Shown: one piece after another, positions 1 through 11,700 of the stretch
How the letters are laid out: the number at the start of each line of letters is the position of its first letter
How positions within the stretch are numbered: the first letter of the stretch is position 1
DNA from: Manduca sexta
Lineage: Eukaryota; Arthropoda; Insecta; Lepidoptera; Sphingidae
Assembly: GCF_014839805.1 (NCBI RefSeq)
Contig: NC_051135.1
Span: 14,263,291-14,327,290, forward strand
Direction of reading: 5' to 3'
Length of the DNA: 64,000 nt
The notes under the pieces: generated by a model
The model's database searches: none
Told to the model about the DNA's origin: nothing
What the model saw: only the letters and a program-made list of their open reading frames with translations
Made by a program: the position numbers and the translations under genes

Positions 1-17
1 TTTGAATCAATAAAGTT

Positions 18-172
18 TTATATTAAATGCTTGCCAAATGCTGTAGCATTAGGCTCCTCTACCAATGAAACAAGATCGGTCTTCAGGCCATGGTGGATTT
101 GTCGGTCCTCGGATGATGAACGTGCGGGAGATATGACTCCGTAAAAGCTAATGTATGTGTGGATGGTAGATA
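18..172 (-). CDS. Unknown minus-strand gene, candidate terminal exon
   Basis: In phase with exon 4 through the acceptor GACATAG (ends 173), this segment stays open for 51 codons to a TAA at 20-18. It encodes a hydrophilic tail (SPARSSSEDRQ..., ending AFGKHLI). A more pyrimidine-rich acceptor at 194-192 (TTCACTACAG) would instead reach TGA at 180-178 almost at once. No AATAAA is visible on this strand before the window edge. Confidence 0.35.
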
Positions 173-1332
173 CTATGTCATAAGGGCGGCGCTGTAGTGA
201 ACAAAGAACCTAAGTCACTTTTTTAGACCATGTTCAGCCCCTCAGGGACGAGACTGGTATTTAAAATTTGCATTTGAAAGCGCCAATTACAAAATGATGA
301 TTATAGCTGATATGAGATAAGTGGGCGGAGTACCAGAGATAAGCGAGTTCCCCTCGGGGTCCAAGGGTCGATACCACTCCCAAAGGTCCAGCCCGACGCG
401 GAACACCGCCGCGCGGATCTTGTTGCATGTCTTCCACACGTCAGCCAGACGTACTATCTATATCAAAATTAAAGATAAAAAAAATAATATTAATACGTTA
501 TAGATTTACCCGGGCCTGATCTTCCAGTGGGGTTACAGCTTCAATTAGACGTAGCCTTTCCTCGCCATCGCACGTGCGATTCTTAAGAGGACATAAAAAG
601 ATGCCTTGTCTGAACACAAACGCGAGGCTATTCTTGCTCACATGGACAGGCAAGACTTGCCTTTAGAAAATTGCCGCAAGAAACACGCTACATCTACACG
701 AGTCTTAAGACATGCCGGAAGTTTTATTGCACCTAAATGGTAAATGGTGTCGAGTAGAAAGAAGCATTTAAAGTTTCTATACGTTAGGCTTGCTTAGTTG
801 CTTCTTCTTATACTGAAAGGACCGCTTACGGACCTTGTATGCATAATGAAACTTGAATAATTTACCTGCGTATTTCGAATTCAGTCATCAACACGTCAAG
901 GCGCTTAGTGGTTGTGAAAGCCTTATTTCCACCGCACATTCTGAATGAATGCTCATGACACGTACGTCATTATTGTACATTAAAACTCATTCATACATCG
1001 TCATACAAGCATGTACCAGCGGCCCATTAGTGAAGTGGCAGATGGTAGGGCACCTATTTAGGTCGTGATACCAGATTTTAAAACACCAATATAAGTATTG
1101 TGTTTACGAATTCTTGCTTGATATGGCGGAATTGACGCTCTTTAATATCATATTATGGAAAAGAAACCAGACACAAATCATGCTTCTATCCGTAAGGGAT
1201 AGGTAGAGGTGTCACGAGGAATAAGGGCAATATCGTGGAGAGATAATAATTTGGACAAATCTGCGATTATTATCTCTTCAGCCTTTAACTTCGCTGTAAA
1301 AACGTTATACAACAATATACTTACAGTGTCAT
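18..1332 (-). CDS. Unrecognised small multi-exon gene (assembled from splice sites)
   Basis: I do not recognise this gene. Five minus-strand segments join in phase: 1332-1325, 940-866, 660-510, 457-334 and, less certainly, 172-18, giving 170 codons plus TAA. Introns 1 to 3 have good GT-AG ends (GTAAGT, GTAAAT, GTAAAT donors) and the frame stays open across every junction, which chance would rarely give in AT-rich DNA. The product is polar, with no signal peptide or obvious membrane segment. It contains short runs such as KRLDVLMTEFEIRR, FRQGIFLCPLKNRTCDGEE and LDLWEWYRPLDPEG, and a Ser-rich tail SPARSSSEDR. The exons are GC-richer than their introns, like the ChT exons. The start codon is tentative because upstream exons could exist; an in-frame stop lies just upstream of it. 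The last junction is ambiguous: a stronger acceptor at 192 would end the protein after four more residues. Confidence 0.5.
334..457 (-). CDS. Unknown minus-strand gene, exon 4
   Basis: 41 codons plus one base after a very short intron (458-509, 52 bases, T-rich before TATAG). The translation includes LADVWKTCNKIRAAVFR and LWEWYRPLDPEG. The donor TCTG|GTACTC is weak. If it is not used, the frame runs on for 15 codons to a TAA, giving a hydrophobic end. The exon is strikingly GC-rich for this neighbourhood. Confidence 0.55.
510..660 (-). CDS. Unknown minus-strand gene, exon 3
   Basis: 151 bases, open through 50 codons, between the acceptor TTTTCTAAAG (ends 661) and the donor GCCCGG|GTAAAT (509-508). 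It encodes a Cys-containing polar stretch including VFRQGIFLCPLKNRTC and ends LEDQAR in phase 0. This is the best-supported exon of the gene. Confidence 0.6.
866..940 (-). CDS. Unknown minus-strand gene, exon 2
   Basis: A 75-base open exon between the acceptor ATTCATTCAG (ends 941) and the donor CAG|GTAAAT (865-864). It encodes a segment starting MCGGNKAF and ending with a split Arg codon completed by the next exon. No stop occurs in the chosen frame. Confidence 0.55.
1239..1277. repeat. Short perfect inverted repeat
   Basis: AGAGATAATAAT at 1239-1250 is mirrored by ATTATTATCTCT at 1266-1277 with a 15-base loop. It lies in the first intron of the unknown minus-strand gene. Function unknown; it may be a small MITE remnant. 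Confidence 0.4.
1325..1332 (-). CDS. Unknown minus-strand gene, first coding segment (MTL)
   Basis: ATG ACA CT is followed by a near-perfect donor (GTAAGT at 1324-1319). The two leftover bases join the first base of the next exon. An in-frame TAG lies upstream near 1370. This is either the start exon or a short internal exon reached through the acceptor TTTTATAG. Confidence 0.35.
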
Positions 1333-3459
1333 GCATTTTGAAAAATTTTGATCCTTTCTATAAAATAGCTACGAATTAGACTTTTCTAAATTTACCGTGG
1401 ATTTACTTAGTCATTTGAATATGAAATATGAATTTTGCAATGAAATTTTGATATTGCTTCCGAAAATATTGTCCCTCTCTCGGTAAACACTTGACTTTTG
1501 TCAAAATTAAGTTGTTTTTTTTTTATTTGACAGTTTTTAAAAACCTCTGTGGTTGAAGTTTGTTCTATAAAAATAACGTTTTCAGACGCTTCCGCCCAAG
1601 TAAGTTAAGATAATTATTAATTCTAGATATAATTAAATCGTAACCAAATTATATTTTGTTTCCATTTGTTTAATTTTAATAAGTTACGCAGAGAAAGCGT
1701 ATCTAGTGTGAAAGATTTTATACTTGTTCAGTTGTTTCTAACATTATTTTTACAATCAATCTCTCAAGTACCTTGTAAGCGAGGTTTAAAGTAAACGCGG
1801 TTTAGGAAATTAATTAAACTTGTAGTCTTTCGGCAATAGCACTTTTGCACGCTATCTGTGGTTATCTGACACAGTCAGATAATCAGTAATCATGCTGAAA
1901 ACTCGCCCTGAGGCAATTATTGTACGTTCGGTCTCCTCACCGAATACAGATCTATGCACGGTGGAACAAATTTGTCGCGGCCCTAGGCAAACAGTTAAGT
2001 GTGTATACCTCATGGAAGCCATTAGCCAATTTACATTGAGGCTTATAAGGGCTCGCGAACATTTCCTGGTCTTCTCTCCTCCTGCCATCCTAAAAGGTTT
2101 CCTTTCACTTTCCCTCGCATGTCCTTTTGCTGCTATCCCCTCCCAAATTTCCTCTAGGACCCTGCAATCGTTAAGTCGGGGGATTCTTATCTCTCATTCA
2201 CAATTTTTCTTAGGTGTCGACTTTGGGGATCGACACCCAAAAAAAAACATGCTGAAAATGTGGCCGTCTCTAATATTCACGACTAAAGTTGTTTGTTGTA
2301 ATATTTAGGTCAAAGCATTAGCAATGCGATACACCTGTTTCGCAAGTAATTCGGAAACAACAGCTGCACTAATATCATGTTATCACAATCTGAGCTGTTT
2401 GTCCAGACAACAGAGTTTTATTATTTTCAACAATGGTCGATGATGGCAATAAATTTTAATTAATTCGACCTTGATCCACAGTTTAGTAAATTGCTTCTTG
2501 TAAAATAATTTAATACGATTAAATACAGGCCTAGTATGTTCCTAAATTAAATAGTAATAAAAAAACTGTCTATATTAGCTACTTATAGGTGAATATTTGG
2601 ATAAAACTTTAATATTATGATATCAACTCTTAGTATAATGTTAAATGTGTTTAATAATATCCGTTATACTGTCCAGTTAAATGACTACACGGCAATTGTT
2701 GGTAAGTAGTTTGAATATCTGTCATCGACAGATCTTGCGTCCGGTGAAGGTTACCATGCGGGTATGTCACAATGGTCTTCTCATATAAGATAGAAAGCTG
2801 CTATATAGTTACTTTTATCTGATACATAGATATATTACATCGTTGTATCGTTTTGTATAATTAAGTAACCGTCAAAATTATCATATCAAGCGGATTTGAC
2901 TTTGTTTTTCGACCAAAGAAGCACTGTAAAATGGATATGGATTTAAAAAAACTCACATAAGCTTAAATTGCAAACCTGTGAAATCAAGTTCTCATACACC
3001 ATAGTAGAACCACTAAGTCATAAATAACAATAAAGATAATGTGTCACATGTGCGACATCGTTGTGCACGATTAGTATTGTAGTACAGGGCCGCGAGATGA
3101 TAATATCTAAACATGTGGGTTGGGTCACACAGGACCATATGAATTTCCAATAATATGGTAAAAAGCATAATTTCGGAATGTACTTTCTTTAAAACAGCGT
3201 TAATTGTTTACCTCGCTTGGAAAAAAACTGCACGGAGCATAAATTTTATAGTAAGCACTGACTATACCTAGCAGTAGAAACAATAGCATGCATAAAAATA
3301 CCCTCTACATTTATTTCATACACCTTTCTTCATAAAAAAATATGTGGAAAATATTTAATTATTTCTAATAAAGATGCTATCTTCTGTCATCAGCGCGTGA
3401 TCTTTAAAATGGTCTCTGAAGGTCTCTGGGACGCGGGCGTTTCACTCATCAATCAATTT
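1333..3459. other. Intergenic DNA between divergent genes, left part
   Basis: Apart from the repeat at 1862-2240, I see only AT-rich sequence without a convincing exon. A 30-base stretch at 2731-2760 on the plus strand is bounded by CAG and GTATGT and could be a tiny exon, but nothing else supports it. Confidence 0.4.
1862..2240 (+). repeat. Interspersed repeat, copy 1 (shared with the right end of the window)
   Basis: From about 1905 this matches 63765-64000: both carry close versions of a GGTCTCC..ACCGAAT block, GCGGCCCTAGGCA, GTGTGTATAC and GAGGAC/TATAAGGGCTCGCGAACAT. It begins near a 9-bp hairpin (TTATCTGAC..GTCAGATAA, 1862-1882) and ends near a second hairpin (GTGTCGA..TCGACAC, 2214-2236) followed by an A-run, which resembles the end of a retroposed element. 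Class not identified. Confidence 0.6.
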
Positions 3460-4060
3460 GTCAATGGGATCCAGAGCTGATACCGTGCCGTTACGAGCTC
3501 CACGGCCGGGACACGCTGCCGTCCGTACGTTATACTACGCGATGCATTTCATTGAAGCACCGCTTCAGCAGGTGGGAGCGAGTTGGAATATTCAGCAGGA
3601 GATGTATCGTGGGCGTCGCGTTTGGGTCGTGCCAGCCGCGGAGGAGGTACAGCACCTGCGCCGTACCGCTCGCCACGGACCAATGACGTCAGAGGATCGA
3701 TCCGGAGCACGGCGGGCGCCTCTCGCCGCCGCCCCCGCCGCCGCACCGCGCGCCCGCACCCTCGTCCGCCGCCCTGGCCGCCACCAGCGCCGCGACCCGC
3801 TGTCATTTTAATACACGTGAGCGTAATGTGGAGCATAAAGTGAGGCGAGAGAGCGTACATTAATGTGGCACGGGCACCCATGTGCGGGCTAAGTTTCAGG
3901 ACCAGGAACAGCCCTTCGCAGAAAACCTCCCTTCGATGGGGCGACAGCTGTTTCGCGCGTGAGCCGAGCGTGTAACGCACAGGCGACGGTCCGGGGTGCA
4001 TCAGTGCTGTGTCGCGCCAGTGCCGCGCTCTGTGTAACCTGTGCTCTCCTGGTAATGGTG
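3460..4060 (+). promoter_or_regulatory. GC/CpG-rich island, candidate ChT promoter and 5' leader
   Basis: This is the most CpG-dense non-repeat block in the left third of the window, against AT-rich flanks. It contains CCAATGACGTCA (3680-3691), a CCAAT motif overlapping a perfect palindromic CRE (TGACGTCA), then a GCC-rich run near 3720-3800, an arthropod-type initiator TCAGT at 4001-4005 and a possible donor CTCCTG|GTAATG near 4050. It lies about 1.5 kb upstream of the ChT start codon, where an acceptor (TTCAACAG, ends 5528) precedes the coding exon, so a non-coding first exon here is plausible. The reading frames inside it have no protein-like character. It could also serve the divergent minus-strand gene. 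Confidence 0.45.
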
Positions 4061-5125
4061 GGCGGTTTGAAGCCGAGCGGCGGGCGCCCGGCCAGCCACT
4101 GACCCTCCGCTGTCACCGAATATCGACGTGGGATATTTTAATACATAAATAAGTAAGTAAGTACTGACTTTGCTCGACTACTACTCTGTTATTACTTGCA
4201 ATGTAGCAACATTAATGACTTAAATACACTTTGTAGTGCAGGGTGTGTTCACGCTTTTGTTTAGACCATCAATATAATTTGTATTCCCTTTTTTACACCT
4301 CCAGAGCTAGGTCATGTGAGACTGAACGTGATGAAACCGTAATTAATAATTTTATCAAGAGTTTTAGGTAATGTACTCGTAGTTGTTAGCTTTCCCTTTG
4401 TTATTTGCTAGATTTGCAAGAAATTGCAGTATATATTGGCCTTTAATAGATGCTTTGTAACTGTCACAGATCTGGCTTTGAGTCTATTGAGGCATATAAT
4501 GCTAAGTAAGGTATATTTCGGTGATATAATTGATTGAAACGTTGGCCCAAGCGGTTGCATAACGGTCTGCTGTTTGTAAGAATCGAAGCACGGCGGCAGG
4601 GAGTCGAAAATATAGATTTTGGCATCATAAAATTTTACCTTCGTATCTGGGTGTAATCTTTAAGAATTTAAATGGATTTGACTATCAAAACGAATTAGCC
4701 TAGAATCTAGATAGTGTACAAGAAGCCTAACTATTAAAAGAAGCTTGTGCCCAGTAGTGGTAGAGTATATAATACAAGTTGATATTAATATTCTTAATGG
4801 GTAATATTAACATCACACTAAATAATGCAATGGTAGATTGTATCGTCCAACTGAAATTATTTACTAGAATAGAATTACAATGGGTTCACAATAGTAATTG
4901 CACTAGTTATATAAAATTCATAATCTATTTCGTTTTGGATAGTAATTACTTTGATGGGGATTTCAATACCATCGCGATGGTTGCTATTGCTTCATTTACT
5001 GGTCGGAAGGGTCTACCACAAGCTCTGGATGATGTTAATTGATGATTTTGATAAGTAAATCTCTATTATCAGTTACACTTATTTGAACTTGATATTAACC
5101 CCGAAAAGCGACGACAGCCTAGTAA
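4061..5125. other. AT-rich intergenic or 5' UTR intron
   Basis: No coding signal. A 3' fragment of SINE family A lies near 4736-4797, recognisable by the GTGCCCAGTAGTGG..ATATAATACA end. The methionine-start frame at 4779-5042 overlaps this fragment and looks like noise. Confidence 0.45.
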
Positions 5126-5450
5126 AAGCGATAACCTAATTGGTTGTGGAACGGACTGCCGAGACGAATGTCCGCAGGTTCGAAACCCAAAGGCACACAC
5201 CTCTGAGTTATCTTAATATTATGTGTGTATTCGTTGTGAATTATCGCTCGCTTTAACGGTGAAGGAAAACATCGTGAGAAAACCTGCATACCTGAGAAGT
5301 TTTCTATAGGGATTACGACGGTTTGTGAAGTCTACCAATTCACACTAGGCCAGCGTGGTCGACTAAGGCCTAATCTCTCTCAACAGTAGAGGAGGCTCGT
5401 GCCCAATAGTGGGACAGTATATAATACAGGGCTAATATTATTACTAACCC
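5126..5450 (+). mobile_element. SINE family A, near full-length copy
   Basis: The head is tRNA-like: a degenerate A box (TAACCTAATTGG) and a perfect B box (GGTTCGAAACC near 5178). The body carries GGTGAAGGAAAACATCGTGAG and CACTAGGCCAGCGTGG, and the tail has GGGACAGTATATAATACAGGG plus a TATTATTA run. Related copies: 12690-13015 (minus), 59330-59650, 27400-27622 (5' truncated), 23915-24030 and 4736-4797 (3' ends). It ends about 75 bases before the putative ChT acceptor. Confidence 0.85.
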
Positions 5451-5546
5451 CGAAGACACCGGCGCCAACAAAGCTTGATATCCCGATAAACCTGAAGTCT
5501 TCAACTCCTAACGATCAGTTTTCAACAGGTTTAAGGAGCAACCAAG

Positions 5547-5712
5547 ATGATCAACATAGCCGGCGTGATCTCCATCATTCTGTTCTACGTGCTGATCCTG
5601 GCAGTAGGCATCTGGGCCGGCCGCAAGAAACCGCCCGGCAATGATTCTGAGGAGGAAGTGATGCTGGCCGGCAGGTCCATTGGACTCTTCGTCGGCATCT
5701 TCACTATGACAG
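5547..5712 (+). CDS. ChT: ChT exon 1 (start codon, first membrane helix)
   Basis: The ATG sits in a good context (CCAAGATG, A at -3) just after an acceptor at 5527-5528, so the 5' UTR is probably spliced. It encodes a first helix ([18 protein letters not shown]) and the conserved GRSIGL..FTMTG turn. The donor is ACAG|GTGGGT, phase 1. Frame read-through past the donor meets a stop at 5769. Confidence 0.95.
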
Positions 5713-8700
5713 GTGGGTCCTTAGATAGCTCTACAAATGGGCGGAGTTGGTATAAGAAAGCGTTTTTTTGAACGAACATCTTTTTAATGAATTTGTGTAT
5801 TTTGAATTAAATGTTTCCACTTACTGAAGCGTTGTTGGTAATTGCAACACTGGTAGAATAGATGGTCTTTAAGTTAAACGCGGTCTAAATCATTAAGACG
5901 TCCAGTCTCCTGTTCTTTTTAAAGTGTGAACCTTTGTTTTTGTAATCTATCCAATAAATATTAGTGAACTGTAAGATTGATTACAATGGATCCATCGTGG
6001 TAGTTCAAGAAAGTGGAATTGGAAACATGAAAAGAATAGGAGTTAGTAATGCGTTACTAGTTATAATTAGAGTGTCGTAATGTTCTTGCTTCCCTTCCAA
6101 GTATTCTTCCTGTGATTACGAAGGTTGTAAATTGTTTAACTTCATTTGACCTGCCCTAGTAATGGGCTAGTTCATTAATTCGCGTCGTTAATGACCGTAC
6201 CAACCGCTGTAACGTCTCTTACATCTTTATGTACCAATAAAGTTTGTAACTCCGGCAGGTACTTCGGGGGAGGGATCGTGGTTTATTACCATGTTTAAAT
6301 AAAGAATTATAGGTGTAAATAAATCAAAATAATTCCGCTTGCTTTTGCGGATTCCGCTATTGCTTTTATAACAGAAGATAGCCAACTGAAATCTTACATG
6401 GTGGTAGATTATCCAACAGACAAAAATCATCCTTACTGCTATGGGGTTTGTGAGTAATATCCTTCTTGGAGGAAAGGAGATAAAGTCCTTCGGCAAATAC
6501 GCTATACTTGATAGCAGAGTTGTCATATAACTGGTGATTTAGGTCGGTGGCATAATCTGGGTCGGACTTTTTCATGCTGTAGTAAAAACTGAAAAATACG
6601 GCGTTTTTAGTATACTTGCCAATTTATTCATAATGTTCTTGAGAAATTCTTAAGGGAGTATAAAGAATCTTTACAATTTCACGCAGTCGAGTTTGTTGGT
6701 TTTTATTTGCTGTTGCTAAGCCTTTACAAAACGAGGGTTTACTGTGCAAATGTGACGTGGATACCTCACTAGTGTTTAGCGTAGGTTGCTTTATACTGAG
6801 TTTCTGCGTTGGTAGTAACAAATAGAAATGTTTCAGATTTCTCGTTTGATAGTTGAAAGGTCAAACAATTTAAAGTTATTAATTATGTCGGTAGCAGATT
6901 GGTATACTTTTGATGTTTACTGTTTATTTAATTCAAATTTAAACTGATGATTATCAAATTTTAATTTACTGTTAATTTACATTATGTTGGTATATTTATA
7001 AAACGAATTATCAAACTCCTTGTGTTACTGAATATTAGCAATAAAGTTTATTACATCATGGGCCGGAGCCACGACGAAAAGTTGGTGCCCTAGTTGTACT
7101 TCTGCCTACCTTTTCGGGGATAAAGACCTGATGTACCTTTGTAATTTTTTTTGTATTAAGCAAAGCGATAATGATAGCTGCCACTTCAGTCTTCTTTGGT
7201 TTACTGAGAGACCTTGGTAGAGTCAAACACCATTTGAGCCGTTCCATTCCATCTTCATAGTGCAGTTCTTGTTACTGCTAAACTTATTTGCTTGTAATGA
7301 TGTATGCAGCGACATGGGTGGGTGGCGGCTACATCAACGGCACGGCCGAGGCTATCTACACGTCGGGGCTGGTGTGGTGCCAGGCGCCCTTCGGGTACGC
7401 GCTCTCGCTCGTCTTCGGTAAGTCTCTTCATCATTGACTAGCTTGAGTGACTAGTTGTTATTGTTTGGGAAAATGCTTTTAAGAGTAGTGACGTAGAATC
7501 ATATCACCGTTGCCCAATTGCTAAATATTCCGGAGTTTTATGATAAGTATACGATGGACTTTCTGACATTATATTGTTAAAAAAATATGTATATGTAATC
7601 TCTAAATACATAGTAGATAGTATAAAATAGTAATTTATCTTTGTCTTCGATAAATACTTTATAACCACTTAAATTGTTTTCAATACGGGATTTTTAACCG
7701 ACCTAAAAAAAAGAGGAGGTTCTCAGTTTGACTGTATTTTTAAGCGATAGATACGTTATTAAACTCACTAATGATACTGATCAGCACCCGAAGGTAGACA
7801 AAGGTACCGTTATTAAAAGTGATGTGTTGTACCCAGGTGGTATCTTTTTCGCGAATCCTATGCGGCGGCAGGGCTACGTGACGATGCTGGACCCCCTGCA
7901 AGACTCTTTTGGCAGTCGCATGGGAGGCCTGCTGTTTCTGCCGGCGCTCTGCGGCGAGGTCTTCTGGGCTGCCGGCATCCTTGCTGCTCTAGGTTTGTAA
8001 TCATTTTAGTCTATTTTTTATTGGCTTTGCTATATAGGATGGATATATTTTCACGTTCACTGATATATTTTGGTGATAAGTTATGAAATAAAGTAAATCA
8101 GCCATCCTAAAGATTTGCTGTACTTCAACATATGGTGTCATCAGAAATTGGAATACACTTTCTAGCCGATCCTGGCACGGAATTGGCAGTGGATGTGAGA
8201 TGGATGCCCTTATTTATTATACGACTGAGTGTTCCTTTGTGATTTTTATATGCTACCAGATAAGCCGAATTAAGGGAAGAATAGTCAGACAGAATTTACA
8301 ATAAAGAACATAAAATAATGCTGACACTGCCTTTAACAACTGATCTACATTATATCAAATATTTATTCTTTAGGTCATGGCCTCATAGTGGAGCTCTAAA
8401 TCTACTCGTGAACGTAGTCGGCGAAACTCGGTAATCTCATTAGCTCGCATTATTATTTCACAAAACCACAACCAGTTCGGAAGAATTAACTATTCTATTC
8501 GATATAGACGTTCTAACTGAATCGTGGGTATAGGATAAGAATATTTAATTTAATTAATAGGTTTATTGTACACCAAAATAAAAACAGTGTGCTTAAAATT
8601 AAAAACAATGTAGGCAGAGAGGCACAATGGACGGTCTTATCGATCGAGGCATTTTCATACAGACAACCATTTACAGACATTTTAGCGTGAGATAACATAA

Positions 8701-11700
8701 ATATAACAACAAATTTTTATTCCTCAAATGGTTACACGAGCAAGCTGCTCGCTTGAATTATGAACATCACAACTATGCATGAACTAAAGCAACATCATTT
8801 GAACTTTGAATTCAAAAGCTCTACGTGGAGACTACGCCCGTTGAGCGGTATTAGATAATTTAAGAATTCATTCGTCACAGCTTACACATTCTTTTTAAAA
8901 AAAATGCAACCCCTAATTGAAATTAATTTGCATGAATAAATTATATTCTAAGTATTTCAAGTCATGACTCACGCAAGCTTCAGCCCGAATCCGCATTTGA
9001 AGGACTTTTAAAGTTGATGAATTTTTAAATGATTACTTCTTTACTTTGAATATTAATACCTCACGTTTTTTCTCTTCCTTAAAATTTAAGAATTTTTAAA
9101 TGTTGCAGTGAAGTTTTATCGTGAAACTGGTGAAATATTGAAATAAATCTTTTAAAAGTTTATTTAAAAAGTAAGTTACGTGAGATTTTTTCTATATTCC
9201 CGGTGCAATGCTAGCTGAAAGCGGGACTGCTTTGTACTTATCTTTAAACTGTGAAATAAATCCAATTGATAGTCATTTTTGACGATAAATTGAACTTAAA
9301 ACAAAGAATCATAAAATTTTAAAATAAAACTAAATAACTGAGTAGACGCTGAACACCCACAAAGTTGCTTCAACAACTTCAGCAACTGTCAGTTATAGTA
9401 TTGTTTTCCAGCATCAAACTAATAGCGTCTGCGCAAAGTCTAAGTCACGTACAAAGCCAATGCCAACAACGAAGACATAAGATGGAAAGGATAGCTTTTT
9501 GGTTTCGCGGAGAAAGTCCTTATTACTACCGCCCAGCCTTCGTGGGGGCGACTGAGCGGTTATGCTGGGGTAACCGTGCCTTACGGCCCGGCGTTGAGCC
9601 GCCCGGATTTGATGGTGACCTTCGGGCGACCGCCGGGCCGAGTCCCTAACCCTATATACAACTTAACCTATGCACGGCCTACCAGCTAAAACTCCGCGGT
9701 GGCCCTCTTCGGCGCATTAGGGACGGCCGCGGGCTTCCTCTGACGTTGAAGTGTCTAGTCTGCGACCGCAGCCGCCCCTGCGCGGTGCCGCCTTGCGGCC
9801 CGTCTCCTATGGGGGGGGGGGCTCAGAAGCCCCCGCACACCGAAGGACGCCCTCGGCGTCTACGGCAGTGTGAGGCCAACAGCACACTGCCGTCCATCCC
9901 GGGGGTCAACCGAAAGATGCGCAAAAATGCACAAAAATGCACTAGGGCGGACAGCCCCCTGCTGCCCGCCGACGACCCCCTTCGTGGCCCCTATTAGTCG
10001 CCTCTTACGACAGGCAGGGGATAACGTGGTGGAATTCTCCAAATGCCCCCATTCCACAGGGCGGATGGAAAGGATAGCTGCAACTTTAATTCATTCTTTA
10101 TTTTTATAGCGAGGATGTTTCCGTTTCTGCTTTCCTTGAGGCCCTTACAAGCCCATCCACATCAATTATGTAAATGTAAATTGCTTTTTAGGCCCCTTTG
10201 AAGAACGAGTTCTTGTTATTTATGTTATATATCAATGGCCTCCAGTACTGGAGATGCTATCGAAAAGGATTCCTATTGTTGATTTTGTGTGATATTTCAT
10301 TTAAATAGCAATAACTCGTAGTTCGAAAAAGACTGGAGAAGGTGGTAACAATACTTTTAAATATATTTGCGTGTAGTGGGAACATCTTAATTTCTGTGTC
10401 GTTCGTTCTCACCCCAAGGGCGCTGAAGTCACGCTGCCCTTTTTTAACTATTTTAAAGTCTGTTAATGTTTTTTTTACTAATCTCGTAATATATAAAATT
10501 CTTTTTATTGCGATGATAAAAACAAATGACTAGATCGAATAAATAGAAATATTTTTGATTATTTTGTGGTAAACTAAAATAAAAATTCTCATGTCACTAA
10601 AATCCATTTTAGATAGCATAATTATAGCTACCGAAGCGAATAATTGAAGCTCTGATAATTATTAACACCCGCCGCCCACACGGAGCGTGGACAAAATGTC
10701 CAGGCGCGTTATTTTCGCAACTTATTTATCCAAGCGCGGACAAAGTGTCCGGTGACGGTATGGTCCCCCTTTTCCCGCAAACGACCCGTCTATTAACTAA
10801 GTGACAGACGAGTATTTTTACACCGCCACGTAGACTCCAACACGTTATTTTTACGAGTTGAAAAATACAGAGCATTCGTAAAAGAGGGGTGTGGTCGCTT
10901 TGACACCGTTTATTTAAGCATGCGTATAAAATTGGCGGTAAATTTATTGCAGTATAACTAATAATCTTGATAATAAACGAGTGACTTAGTACTTAGTACT
11001 CACAAATGGAGTATTGGACTGGTGCGACTAGCCTTAGAATAGTATATAATAATATTTAATATAGTCAATAAGTAAAGGAATTAGTTTATAAGGGAGGATC
11101 GGTATCTTTAAAGACAAAAAGCCGAAGTTCTTCTTTATAATCAACGTTTTTGTCGCATGATATTTTTAGATATATAGTTAGGGGGCTTAATTCCGTCTTC
11201 AGTGGTAGATCCGTCTTTTTGCAATTACGAGCAGTCTAATCAAAGGACAGCTTTGATAGCCGTATAGGTGAATAGGTTTTTTCTCTCATTTAATTATCCG
11301 GCTATCAAAGATATTCTTCGACTAAAACTCCCGTAATTGCAAAAAGACTAATACATACATAGACAGAGTAGGGCCTTTTGACTATACCACTGCTTTTTGT
11401 ATTTCTGCCTTCAGGCACTAGTTAACAAGCACTGTAGCATTATGTATAGTGTTTTTGGATATTATAGCAAACCTTTTAATGGAAATTTCAAGTGTGTTCG
11501 TAGCTAGCACACTGCTGATCTCGTTTGTCATTCTGTTTAAAAACTGCGCCACAAGATTCATATAGTAAATAAAAGCGAAACGTCATACCATAATAAATAA
11601 AATAAATACCATAACGCCGCTGTGACGCACCGCATCGAGTAATGAATTACTTCACCGCGCGTCTTCTAAAGCCTATAATTACCTCTACGGCGCACAACTC

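Noticed and set aside
2731..2760. 30-base plus-strand micro-exon bounded by CAG and GTATGT
   Set aside because: No partner exon in phase and no other support; chance splice words are common.
3549..4001. 150-codon minus-strand frame and two plus-strand frames in the CpG island
   Set aside because: GC-rich DNA has few stops. The translations are Arg/Ala/Pro runs without domain character; a promoter reading is better.
5126..5190. tRNA gene at the SINE head
   Set aside because: It has A- and B-box-like words but no cloverleaf and continues into the SINE body.
9365..10109. Several 65-94-codon frames
   Set aside because: They lie in or across the boundary of the LINE-like insertion with the 16-bp duplication.
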